Below, piece after piece: positions 40,568 through 50,516 of a stretch of DNA of 64,000 bases. Numbering within the stretch: position 1 is the first letter of the stretch; each line of letters opens with the position of its first letter. A program made the position numbers and the translations under genes. The DNA lies in NCBI GenBank assembly GCA_023091665.1, contig JALJCQ010000003.1, positions 620,001 through 684,000 of the forward strand, read 5' to 3'. The notes below the pieces were generated by a model. It made no database searches, had not been told where the DNA came from, and saw only the letters and a program-made list of their open reading frames with translations. Origin of the DNA: Pythium myriotylum (Eukaryota; Oomycota; Peronosporomycetes; Pythiales; Pythiaceae).

Positions 40568-41739
40568 CTTATACAGTAGCTGTGCCATTGTTTTTGGGGA
40601 GGAGGAAGCGACGAGAGCACCACGCCACGTGAGCTTGAGCAGGACGCCCAGCCTTTTTTTATTTTCTAGTAATAGCTGCTGGCCGGCGTCGTAGATATCG
40701 TAATGCGGGTGAATAGATAAAGACGAAGTGACTGAGACAGGCTCGCCGCTCGCCAAGGGGCACGCCACGCGCGCCGTTCTCCACCGCGTTGAGGCCTGGA
40801 GCGCGCAGAGGGGAGGCGCGGCGCTCGCGAGTTGAACGCCAGGCCCATCGTTTGCAGGCAGATCCTTGAACTGACGCGCCGAGGACGTTCGTGGCAGGCT
40901 CAACCGCAAGCTCTCGCCTCGCTGCACACACACATCCACGTGGTTCGGCGCGAGTGCAACTCCGTGGCGCGGGTCCTCTTCTGCTCGAATACCATCATAG
41001 ACATGATCAGTTGATGGACTTTGACAGAGGGCACGTCCATTCGTGGCTGCGACGAGTCGGACGCGTCTGTGTGGGTGAGCGCGTGGGCGCTGGGCGCTCG
41101 CGCAAAGCGCCGCTGGGGCGAGCCGATCGCAGACAGCGGCGCGCGTCGAATGGTTCCTTCCACGGCAAAAGGCTCGCGCGCGTTCATCCGCACGGGAGCC
41201 AGCGGCGGCGCTCATCTTCAGTCGCATCGAGATTCGTCGAACGTCATCCCTCCGTCTCTTCCGAAGTGTATGTGAGTTACGGTAGTGCCTCTGCCAAGTG
41301 GATTCGACCAGCATAACGCGATTTCGATTGGTTGAAAAGAGGAATAGAGCGATCGGATTGGCTGAAACCCATCGATTGAACTGGTCACGAGGACTGACCT
41401 GACCAGCTGCCAGCTGGGCTGCGGATCAATCCGGTGTGGAAATCCACTGTGCCGACCGGGAACAGAAGGGGGACGTCGGCTCCATCTGGGCCATCTCCTC
41501 TACCGCCGTCCACTGCTCCCGCCCATGGAACGGTTCTCCTGGAACCGCTCTTTGCTCTGCCGCCCAGCAGTCGACAATTTCTCCGCGGCGCCCAGCGCTG
41601 CAGAACAGCCGCGGAACCCTTCTTCTCCGCTGCTCTCCGCTCCGCTCCGGTCCCCTCCCCTCCCCTCCTCTCCTGGTGATCCTCCCAGCGGACGGAATCT
41701 CTGCTCCCTCCAGCAGCTCACTCACAGATCTCAGACACC
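40568..41739. other. 1.2-kb intergenic stretch
   Basis: The minus-strand open frames here lack coding character. CT-rich DNA (about 41570-41690) immediately precedes the mucin-like gene and is probably its promoter and leader. Confidence 0.45.
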
Positions 41740-43074
41740 ATGCCGTCGGCCAAGACGCTGGCTCGATGGGGTGCCGCGCTCGCGCTGCTCGTGGGCGCCG
41801 TCGCGGCCGCCGACGACGTCTGCCAGAGCACCACGTGCCTCGCCAACGGCGACACGATCTGTGACCGCGCCACGGCCTCGTGCCCGCCGTGCATGTACAC
41901 CATCTCGGGCGGCTACTCGTGCTACGGCAAAGTCGGCGCCGAGTGCCCGTACCCGGACACGCTCACGATCTGCCCCGACGCCCCAGCACCCACCGCCGCG
42001 CCCGTCGTGACTACAGCTGCACCCGTGGCGACGACTGCCGCGCCGACGACGCGAGCGCCCGCGACGACTCCGGCTCCGGCGTCGGCGCCAGCTGCCGCGA
42101 CGACTACCGCGACGCCTGCCTCTACAGCGTCGTCGACGGCTTCCTCCTCCTCGGCCTCCTCCTCCTCCTCGGCGTCCTCGACGACGAAGACGTCCAAGGC
42201 CCCGACGACTTCCACCAAGCCTGTGTCGACTCCTATCGCCGCAGGTACGGTCACTCCGTCCAACGGCACCCAGCCTGGTTCTCCACAGACGACTGAGTCT
42301 CAGAATGCCCTCACAGCCGAGACCAAGCAGTCCGACAAGGAATCGCCCCAGTTTGTCAATATCGCCATCATCGTCGGCGCGGCTGTGGGTGTGCTTTTGG
42401 TCATGGTGTTCATTGTCCGACGCGTTCGCCAGCGACGAGATAGGCCGCCGGTGGACATGGGCTTCGACGATCTCGGTTTCAAGACGCCCGACCAGTCGAG
42501 CAGCAAGGAGTTCACGACGGCCACGTCCACGCGTCGCAACGCCAACCAGAGCATGTACACGTTAACACAGCCGATGACGGACCGCATCGACTTCTCCACT
42601 TTGGAGCCCGAGAACCCTTTGACGGTTCGAACGAAGAGCCGACACCAGAGCCGGCGGTCTTCGGCCGCTCCGTCCAGCTACCACCAAAGCGAGTCCATGG
42701 ACTCGCTCGAGTTCAGCGTCGGCGTGACACGATCCACGGGCGTGTCTGATGATCACCCCACGCAGCTCCCACCACTCAACCGACCACGCACCAAGTCGCG
42801 CGTACGAGGCGTCGAGACGTCTCTTATCCAGAAGCAGTTCCCAGAGCTGGTCGGCAGCTACAGCAGCGATGTGAGCAGCATCGTCGGCAGCGAGCAGTCC
42901 GACGAGTTCGACATCGTCGACCCAGGTGCCATCCGCCCAGGCGAGCGCCGCAACACCGAGACGCTAGTCGCGGACGGTCGCTTCGGCCAGTTCTCCATGG
43001 CCAGCCTCACCGAGAGTATGGTCTCGGACGCCACCACCGTGAGCTCCAACTTCGGCTCAAGCGTGTACATCTAG
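41740..43074 (+). CDS. Mucin-like single-pass membrane protein with a Cys-rich head (444 aa)
   Basis: Single exon. A signal peptide (1-23, hydrophobic core ALALLVGAVAAA) precedes a small head with eight cysteines (about 27-80). A long Thr/Ser/Ala/Pro stalk (about 81-200) is suited to dense O-glycosylation. One membrane helix (about 206-226, IAIIVGAAVGVLLVMVFIV) is followed by a basic stop-transfer RRVRQRR and a 210-residue Ser/Thr-rich cytosolic tail. The architecture is that of a type I cell-surface sensor or wall-contact protein, similar in plan, not in sequence, to fungal wall-stress sensors. I do not recognise the head domain. The function is inferred from architecture only. Confidence 0.88.
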   Translation: MPSAKTLARWGAALALLVGAVAAADDVCQSTTCLANGDTICDRATASCPPCMYTISGGYSCYGKVGAECPYPDTLTICPDAPAPTAAPVVTTAAPVATTAAPTTRAPATTPAPASAPAAATTTATPASTASSTASSSSASSSSSASSTTKTSKAPTTSTKPVSTPIAAGTVTPSNGTQPGSPQTTESQNALTAETKQSDKESPQFVNIAIIVGAAVGVLLVMVFIVRRVRQRRDRPPVDMGFDDLGFKTPDQSSSKEFTTATSTRRNANQSMYTLTQPMTDRIDFSTLEPENPLTVRTKSRHQSRRSSAAPSSYHQSESMDSLEFSVGVTRSTGVSDDHPTQLPPLNRPRTKSRVRGVETSLIQKQFPELVGSYSSDVSSIVGSEQSDEFDIVDPGAIRPGERRNTETLVADGRFGQFSMASLTESMVSDATTVSSNFGSSVYI

Positions 43075-43198
43075 ATAGTCTCCCCTGCTCCCCCTCCGTG
43101 TCTCTGTGTCCCTAAGCCTAGAGTAGCGTTCGCTGTCGTGCCGTTTAAAGTGAACCGTCAATGATATCCTATCGCGTTGCGAAGAGAGAGCACGCGCA

Positions 43199-43212
43199 TC
43201 CCATTCTCCACC
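43199..43212 (+). promoter_or_regulatory. Initiator-like element before cullin-3
   Basis: TCCCATTCTCCACC resembles the oomycete initiator GCTCATTYYNCA. It lies about 250 nt upstream of the chosen CUL3 start, which leaves room for a longer leader. Confidence 0.35.
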
Positions 43213-43464
43213 TCCCCCCCATCGCCAACTCAGTTCGCTCACACGTCGCAGATTCCGTACCCTTGGTCTGACTCGAACTGGTGTGGTGTATCCCTCGGGT
43301 ACCTACGTACCTTGAAGGTTACTGTCTACCTTCGTGCAACCTCGCCGACCATGAAGGAGAAGAAACGCTCGAAAGAATCAAAGGAAATCCGGGTGGGAAG
43401 AAGCCGAAGAAGCCTCTCGCCTCTGCGCCCCCCACGCGCGCAACGCCTCGCCTGTCTCTCCGCC

Positions 43465-45903
43465 ATGAAGAAGCTGGTGATCAAGCCGTACCGACAGATG
43501 GGCATGGACGTGGCGCGCGCCAACGAGATCTGGGAGTCGCTGCGGCGCGCGATCGACGAGATCTTCTCGCACAACGCGAGCCTGCTCTCGTTCGAAGAGC
43601 TCTACCGGTGAGCGCGACGAGGCGAGGCCGAGGCGAGGTCGAGCGAGCTCTCACGGCGCCGTTTCTGTAGGAACTCGTACAACCTCGTGCTCCACAAGCA
43701 CGGTGACCTGCTCTACAAGGGCGTCATCGGCGTCATCACGGACCGGCTCGGCCGCATCGCCGCCGACATCGCGGCCGTCGGCGACGATGCGCTGCTCAGC
43801 GAGCTCAACCAAAAGTGGACGGACCACCAGGTCATCATGACCATGGTGCGCGACATCCTCATGTACATGGACCGCACGTACGTGCAGCAGAAGCGCAAGC
43901 ACCGCATCTACGACAGCGGGCTCTACATCTTCCGCGACGTCGTGGCGCGCAACCCGAATATCCGAGAGCGCTTGCGCGTGCTGCTGCTGCGCTGCATCGA
44001 GCAGGAGCGCCACGGCGAACTCATCGACCGCGGACTCGTCCGCAGCATCCTGCGCATGCTCGTGGACCTCGGCGTCCAGTCGAACGCGGTCTACGAGGAC
44101 GACTTTGAGTGCTATTTCCTCGAGCAAACGCTCGACTTTTACCGCGCGGAGGCACAGAGCCTGCTCGACCAAAACACATGCCCAGAGTACCTCATCAAGG
44201 CTGAGAAGCGGCTCCAAGAAGAGGCCAACCGCGTGACCCACTACCTGAACCCATCGACCGACCACAAACTCAAGACGATCATCGAGACACAACTCATCAA
44301 GAACCACGCGAAAACGCTTGTCTCCATGGAGAGCTCTGGGTGCGTAGCCATGTTCCGCGACAACAAGATCGACGCACTTCGACGGATGTACTCGCTGTTT
44401 CGACGAGTGCCGAGTATCATGAACGAGATCAGCGAGTGCGTGTTCGATTACATTAAAACAACAGGTGAAGAGCTTGTCAAAGTGCAAGCAAACCCGGAAA
44501 CCGCCGTGGACGCTAGCCATTTCGTCGAGAAGCTGCTCGCGCTTCGACAAAAATTCGTCACGTTCCTATCCGAGTGCTTCTTCGAAGATCCACAGTTTTA
44601 CAAGAGTATCAAGCAAGGTTTCGAAGCTTTCATGAATGTGAACACATTATGTGCTGGATACTTGGCACAGTATTTGGATGAGCTGCTGCGATCAAAGACC
44701 CGGTATGAGGAAGAGCTAGATGTCAAAGTCGCGCAGATTATCGCGCTTTTCCGATACTTGCAGGATAAGGATGTTTTCGAAGAGTTTTACAAGGTATTGC
44801 TTGCGAAGCGATTGCTGAACGCCAAGGGGACATCAGATGAAGCAGAGAAGCTCGTCATCGCCAAGCTCAAGGCCGAGTGCGGGTACCAGTTTACGTCCAA
44901 GCTCGAAGGAATGTTTAAGGACATCGGCATTTCCAAAGATTTGATGGATCTGTATCGCAAGTTCATGACCAGCGCCAATGCGATCGCGATCAAGGCAGAG
45001 TTTGGCAGCAACGTTCCGGATTCAGCCCTTGATGGCAGTCTGATAGCATCACCGCTGAGTGTACAAGTACTCACGAGTGGCTTTTGGCCCACGGACGGCA
45101 TGGGGATGTGTTTACTGCCATCAGAGATGCTCCACATGACCAAGTCGTTTGAGATGTTCTATGTGTCGCGGCACAACGGCCGTAAGCTCACGTGGATGCC
45201 GAACATGGGCAACGTCGACATTCGCGCCACGTTCTTTGGCAACGGACAGGAAGGCAAAGCCCGCCACGAGCTCAACGTGTCATCGTTCCAAGCTGTGATC
45301 TTAATGCTCTTCAACCAGCGCTCGTCGTGGCGATACAAAGAGATCGAACAGCACACTGGGATCGAAAGCTCTGACCTGAAGCGGCACTTGATTTCGTTGT
45401 GCACCCCCAAGTACAAGATCCTCAACAAATCCTCCAAGGGCAAGCGGATTGACGAAGAAGAGGACGTGTTCACAATTCACGAGGGCTACAAGTCGAAGCT
45501 CTACCGGGTCCGTATCCCGCTTGTGTCTCAAAAAGAGTCGTCGCTCTTGCCCTCGATGACAGCCGGCGGCATGAGCAACTCGGCCGATTCGTTGCCTCCC
45601 ACCGTCGCTGAAGACCGAAAGCATTTGGGTGCGTTGGTTTCTCATGGATCTGTGGTAGTGGCTTGTGTGTGGTTCTGACCATTTGTCTGCCCATGTGTTA
45701 CAGTCGAGGCCGCGATTGTGCGGATCATGAAGACACGCAAGCAGATGCAGCACAACAACCTGATCAGCGAAGTGACCAAGCAGATGACCGGCCGCTTCGC
45801 GCCCACGCCGCAGCTCATCAAGCTCCGCATCGAGAGCCTCATCGAGCGCGAGTACCTGCAACGCAGTCCGCTCGATCGCCGCGTCTACAACTACCTCGCC
45901 TGA
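43465..45903 (+). CDS. CUL3: Cullin-3, E3 ubiquitin ligase scaffold (766 aa)
   Basis: Three exons: 43465-43607, 43671-45628, 45704-45903; introns of 63 and 75 bp with GTGAGC/GTGCGT donors and TAG/CAG acceptors. The start at 43465 gives an N-terminus and total length matching animal CUL3 (about 768); an in-frame ATG at 43351 would add 38 residues. The N-terminal cullin repeats begin [13 protein letters not shown] and [19 protein letters not shown], as in CUL3. The cullin homology domain is present ([16 protein letters not shown] near the middle). The C-terminal winged helix holds the neddylation site in IVRIMK (K710) and ends VYNYLA. CUL3 binds BTB adaptors at its N-terminus and RBX1 at its C-terminus. 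The gene looks fully intact. Confidence 0.95.
43608..43670 (+). other. CUL3: CUL3 intron 1
   Basis: 63 bp, CG|GTGAGC donor and TTTCTGTAG acceptor. Splicing restores the conserved ELYRNSYN block. Confidence 0.9.
45629..45703 (+). other. CUL3: CUL3 intron 2
   Basis: 75 bp, GTGCGT donor and GTTACAG acceptor. Splicing joins DRKHL to [10 protein letters not shown], the neddylation segment. Confidence 0.9.
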
Positions 45904-46110
45904 GTCAGCACGATCTCTCTTTCTCTCTCTTTCCGTCTCTTCTTTTCCTAACTTTTTTCCATTTCCAAATTTCCACAACCACTACGTACGCCCGTGCGTA
46001 CTTAGCGATCTATCTCCCTCGCTCGAGTGCCCTCGGCTCGCTGGGCGTTGTTGGCGTTTTGGGTTTTGTGCCCGCCCGCCCACGTACCAACGAAGGGGCC
46101 ACGGCGGACG

Positions 46111-48346
46111 ATGTGGCTCGCGTGGCTCGCGCTGCTGGCGGCCGCGTGGCTCGCGACGGCGGCGCGCGCGCACCGAGAGAGCCGCTCGGCGCCCGCCGCG
46201 CACCGCGTCACGGTCAGCGAGATCCGCGTGCGCCCCGCCGCGCGCGTGCCGGCCGTGCGCTCCGTGGATATCCAGCCGGCGGCCGAGCTCGTGCCGCGGA
46301 ACCGTTCCGCGCGGCGACCGGTTTTAGCGCGAGACGAATCCGCCGCGAATCCGATCACGAATGCGAATGCGACTACGAATATGAATATGAATCCGACGAC
46401 GACGACCGAGCGCCCGCGCGCGTGGCGGCGCTGGAAGGCCAGCGGCTCGACGCTGCTGCTGCTGCTGCTCACGACCGCGCTGGCCGTGAGCGGCAACGTG
46501 AGCGCCACCGAGGCCGCCGCCGGGTACATTGTTCTCGTGGGCGTCCCGGCTCTGGACCGCGTGGAACCGCTCAAGAACCTCGCGCAAGAACTGCTCCAGC
46601 GCGGGTTCCACGTGGGCTTTGCGCTGCCCGAGGTATGTTCCTCGAAGATCAAGATTTGTTTTTTGGTTCTGCACTGGAACAACGTCGCTCATTATAATCG
46701 GGCAATTATTATTGGTATTATTGTAGCATTGCCGCTATTGGATCTCGGACGTCGAGCAGCTTGAGTTCATCTCGCTGGGCGAGCTCGCCACGCGACCGAT
46801 GCCTGAGTTTGACGCGGCGGCCGTCTACGAGAGCTACGCGGCGACGCTGCGACGATACGCGGCGCTACAGAGACCCATGTTCCACGCACTGATCGATGAC
46901 TTCGAGGAAGACCGACCTGACCTCGTGGTGCTCGACCGCTACGCCTTCGCAGCCGTCGACGCATGCCAGAAAATGAACGTGCCGTTCGTCGTGCATAGCC
47001 CGACGCTCCTGCTTGATATGGACGCACCGCCGGCCTACGTCCCGGCTCCCTTCTCCACATATACCACACATGTCAGTGACGCAACCCAATCAAAAGTGTT
47101 TCGAGATCTCATTCCGTCTTCGTTTGTAGAACCCCAGCGTGCTGGCGCGATGCAAGAACAGCTTCGAGCGCCTGCGCTTCCGACTCGCGACCGTGCAGGT
47201 CTTCCGAGAGATCAACCTTGTCCGACAGGAAAACGGACTGCCCCCAATCGAAAGCAAGGACGATGCGTTCGGCCACCAGCTCGTGCTGGTGAGCTCTGCG
47301 TTCGGGCTCGATGAGCCGCGTCCAATCTCACCGCAGTTTCAGCTAGTCGGCATGCTCGAGCGAACAAAGCCGTCGCAAAAGACGCTCTCAAACGATCTGG
47401 CCTCGTGGCTCGCAATCGACTCGGTCAAGCCCGTGGTCTTCATCAGTTTCCTCAGTGACTCACCGCTCTCACCCGAGTTCGTCACCGAGCTTCTCCACGG
47501 ACTCGAGGGAGTCGGCGCGCGACTCGTGTGGAAGATTACGCTACAGGAACAAGCGGCATTCGACCTGCGGTCTCGCGCCCGCGATTCAGTCTTCTTCGCA
47601 AAGGACGACGAGGATGAATCCCACGTGCTGCAACTCGCGCCAGTCTCGCTGCTTATCACGGCGGGCAGCCACTTTTCCGTGCTTCAGGCCGTCACCCTAG
47701 GGGTGCCAGTGCTCGGCATTCCTCTTTCTGCAGAACAGGCAAGTATCTGCCTTGTGTTGTTTGCATTATCATTGAGACGGTCGCTCACTGTACCCTCCAT
47801 CCACAGTGGGAAACGATGAACATGATTGAGCGAACGGGCTCAGGGATCCTGCTGCCGAAGTCGGACCTCTCAGAGGCACACGTGTATGACGCAGCGATGG
47901 CGTTGCTGCACGATTCACACTACGCCCGCTCGGCATTTCGCCTGGGCGAGATCGTCAGGACGGGAGGTGGAACGAAGCGAGCGGCTGACCAGGTACAGTC
48001 CGTGTTCGAGTTTGGCGTGGGTCATATCTTGCCGGCACGCAACCTGCAGCCGCTCTACAAGACGTACCTCGTGGATGTGTACCTCGTGTACGGTCTCATC
48101 CTATTCTGTTCAGCCATTCTTCTACGCTCGTTCTTCTCGGCGTTATACCACGTCCTTCAGCTCGCACCGGATGTGCATCTAGGCGTCACGCTGGACGAGG
48201 AAGGGGAGGATCCGCAAAACGGAACTGACGGCGGACACCACGACGTCCAAAAGCCTTCTCAGGGACATCACCACCACCACCACCACCATGGCAACCATCA
48301 CCACGGCCACGGCCACACCCACCACAGCAAGGAAAAGGAGTTGTGA
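46111..48346 (+). CDS. UDP-glycosyltransferase (GT1/UGT-like), ER type I membrane protein (671 aa)
   Basis: Four exons: 46111-46632, 46727-47071, 47130-47738, 47808 minus one (47807)-48346; introns of 94, 58 and 68 bp. The third uses a GC donor (CAG|GCAAGT). The N-terminal fold begins at GYIVLVGVPALDRVEPLKN (about 137). The sugar-nucleotide segment reads LLITAGSHFSVLQAVTLG then VPVLGIPLSAEQ; the family HGG position is AG here, so catalysis is uncertain. One membrane helix lies near the C-terminus (about 595-618), then an acidic, very His-rich tail (a run of eight His) ending KEKEL, a KxKxx ER-retrieval motif. Two hydrophobic stretches precede the enzyme (1-20 and about 112-130), so an internal ATG near 46380 could be an alternative start with its own signal peptide. 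Likely transfers sugar from a UDP-sugar to a lipid or sterol; the substrate is unknown. Confidence 0.85.
47739..47806 (+). other. GC-AG intron in the glycosyltransferase gene
   Basis: Donor CAG|GCAAGT, acceptor ATCCACAG|TGG. Reading through ends in a stop 27 codons later. Splicing joins GIPLSAEQ to WETMNMIERTG, the expected UGT continuation. Confidence 0.8.
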
Positions 48347-48469
48347 GTCATTGTGCGGTGTGTGCATCTGCCAACTGTTGATTCCCAAAAAATGAGAATG
48401 AAACGCTGGATTCCAATGGCTGCGATCTTGTAACTGCGACTCAGCAGCCGTTTGTGTCTCTTCAGATTG

Positions 48470-50320
48470 ATGGCATCGATGAGCCGAGTCCAAAATGAAA
48501 GATCCTTCCACAGCGTCAGGAAATCGCTGCTTGCTCGGCAGCACGCTCAATACAAGGGTCTATCCTTCGTACAAGAGCAGCAACGATTGCGGATTCGCTT
48601 GCGGCACCTCTTGCTGCAAAAAGGGGCAGCCCCGTCGCCTCTCAAGCCGACCCGTGGTCATAGTGCCAACGCTGTGTGCACTTCTAACGAGTTGTGGGAT
48701 TGGAAGCGAGCCGCAGTCGAAAGAGACTACGCGAGAAGGCAACGCCACGCAAGTGCAATAGCCATCCAACGACTCGTGCGACGATGGCTAGCTGCACTCA
48801 GCGACGTCGAACTGCCCTCTACTTCCGAATTTATTGGTATTCCCATTGATGAGATGAAGGATACGTTTGCTGCCGAGGATCAGAGGAACCCCATGAATTC
48901 CCGCCACCCTTCACTAGCCACAAATCTAGACCAGACAGTTCTACCATGTTGTCTTCCCATCACCAATGGCTCGTTCCAAGTAATCATCGAGCTTCTTGGT
49001 GCCCGAGACCTCATCACGACTCATCATTCGTACAGGTCTAGTGTCTCGGCCGTCGTTTGTGTAGTCTGTCAGCCATCAGGCGAAGTCCTTGGGTGCCTAG
49101 AAGCACCGGAGACGGAGCTCAGCTCGTCGAACAATGAAGGTTTCCAGTGGGATGGCCAGGTTCTCCAAGTAGAGCTCGACCAAGAACGCATATCGGCTGA
49201 GGCCTTTCTAGAACAGTGCTGTGTGACAGTGGAACTCTCTGCATCCGACAGCAAGAGTGCGACTGTAGTGGGGTGTCTGTCCGTTGCGATGGATCTGCTC
49301 GAGACGCCACTAGCTGAAGGTTTTGCTATGACCCGGTGGTTTCCGCTGGAAGTAAGTCGCGGTGGCGGCTTTCGGCCTGTGAGGGGGGAGGTGAGGCTTG
49401 GCATAAGGTTTTTGATGCGGAATCCCAAGCGAAGTCGAGACGATGACGACGTATGGGTTCCCTTTGCCAGCTGCAAGCCAGCAGAACCTCCTGCGAAATC
49501 GGCAAAAAAGAGTAGCGTGAAGCGACCTCCCTCTGGGAAGCCTCCGCTGTCACCGAGAAAATCCACACTACTGGAAAAGTCGAGTGTGCGAATGAGTAGA
49601 GCGTCACCTCCCCGACTCGCGCGAGTCGAAGTCATGTCGCCTCCGTCGTCGCCCTCATCCTATTCATCTGATAGCAATACGCGGGAATCTGAGTTCTCGC
49701 CACCAAGGACGAGCACGCCTCCATCGCCCAAGCGCTCTCAGTCACCGTTGAGGCGCCAAACTTCTGCTGGAATTGTGAGCACATCTAAAGCGAGACAAGC
49801 ACGCACCGGAACCGTCGGTGTCGAGACCACAGCCGTACAGAGCGGACAGACGGATGAAGACTCACCAAAAAAGCTCTTCCTCAAGCGAAAGCCATACAAA
49901 GTGGTGTTCCAGAAGCTTGATTGGTCTCGAGTCGCATCCAAGACCGATAGCAACTGGGGAAACGGGTCCAAGCAGGGAAAATCCACGGCGGCGTCACCAC
50001 GGCGAGGCAGTAGCCAAACCACTACGGCAGGCATTCATTCTTTGTCCCCTGGTAAACCCAAGCCGGCGATCGACGACAAGATCGCGCGCGTCGCAGATCT
50101 GCTCTACGCTTCGTGCAAAGTGACAGCTCAGACGGCTGGCCTGGCTCAGATGCGATTCAAGGCCGAGCGGAAACGATGGCTTCCACGATCTCTCTCCCAA
50201 GACGAATCCGCAGCAATCAACGACATGCGCGAGCAGCATCTCCACGCGCTGTGGAAGGAACTTCAAGATGATGTGGATGGATCGCGCTACGTGGAGCTCC
50301 TCGGCTCGGGTCCTCGTTGA
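48470..50320 (+). CDS. Protein with IQ-like motif and C2-like domain (616 aa)
   Basis: Single exon; the first ATG of the frame is at 48470. An IQ-type calmodulin-binding helix (IAIQRLVRRWLAAL) is at about residues 94-110. A beta-rich C2-like region (about 166-315) starts FQVIIELLGARDLI and ends GEVRLGIRFL; the calcium-binding Asp set is not obvious, so it may bind proteins rather than lipid. A long Ser/Pro/Lys-rich disordered stretch (about 325-510) and a basic helical C-terminus follow. There is no signal peptide. Proteins of this plan are often ciliary or basal-body components in protists, but nothing in the sequence settles that. Its ATG lies only 123 bp after the glycosyltransferase stop, on the same strand. 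Confidence 0.78.
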   Translation: MASMSRVQNERSFHSVRKSLLARQHAQYKGLSFVQEQQRLRIRLRHLLLQKGAAPSPLKPTRGHSANAVCTSNELWDWKRAAVERDYARRQRHASAIAIQRLVRRWLAALSDVELPSTSEFIGIPIDEMKDTFAAEDQRNPMNSRHPSLATNLDQTVLPCCLPITNGSFQVIIELLGARDLITTHHSYRSSVSAVVCVVCQPSGEVLGCLEAPETELSSSNNEGFQWDGQVLQVELDQERISAEAFLEQCCVTVELSASDSKSATVVGCLSVAMDLLETPLAEGFAMTRWFPLEVSRGGGFRPVRGEVRLGIRFLMRNPKRSRDDDDVWVPFASCKPAEPPAKSAKKSSVKRPPSGKPPLSPRKSTLLEKSSVRMSRASPPRLARVEVMSPPSSPSSYSSDSNTRESEFSPPRTSTPPSPKRSQSPLRRQTSAGIVSTSKARQARTGTVGVETTAVQSGQTDEDSPKKLFLKRKPYKVVFQKLDWSRVASKTDSNWGNGSKQGKSTAASPRRGSSQTTTAGIHSLSPGKPKPAIDDKIARVADLLYASCKVTAQTAGLAQMRFKAERKRWLPRSLSQDESAAINDMREQHLHALWKELQDDVDGSRYVELLGSGPR

Positions 50321-50516
50321 TAGCGGGGAGAGTCTGGTTTCACACTGCCCGCCGAGTTGTCCGGATGGGTAGGGAAATCGTATCGTTGTACAGGCTACAC
50401 AACTACACTAGTACTGCGTAACCAAGAATCTTTACAGAACCCATTTTTCCAACACCAACAAGCTGGTCACGTCAAGTACCAAGGGATGGTGAGCACGTTC
50501 ATCCATAACACAAATC

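Noticed and set aside
43651..44550. 299-residue minus-strand frame opposite cullin-3
   Set aside because: Antisense shadow; the plus strand encodes conserved cullin repeats.
48270..48330. His codon run as a simple-sequence repeat
   Set aside because: It lies within the glycosyltransferase tail and is better described as a protein feature.
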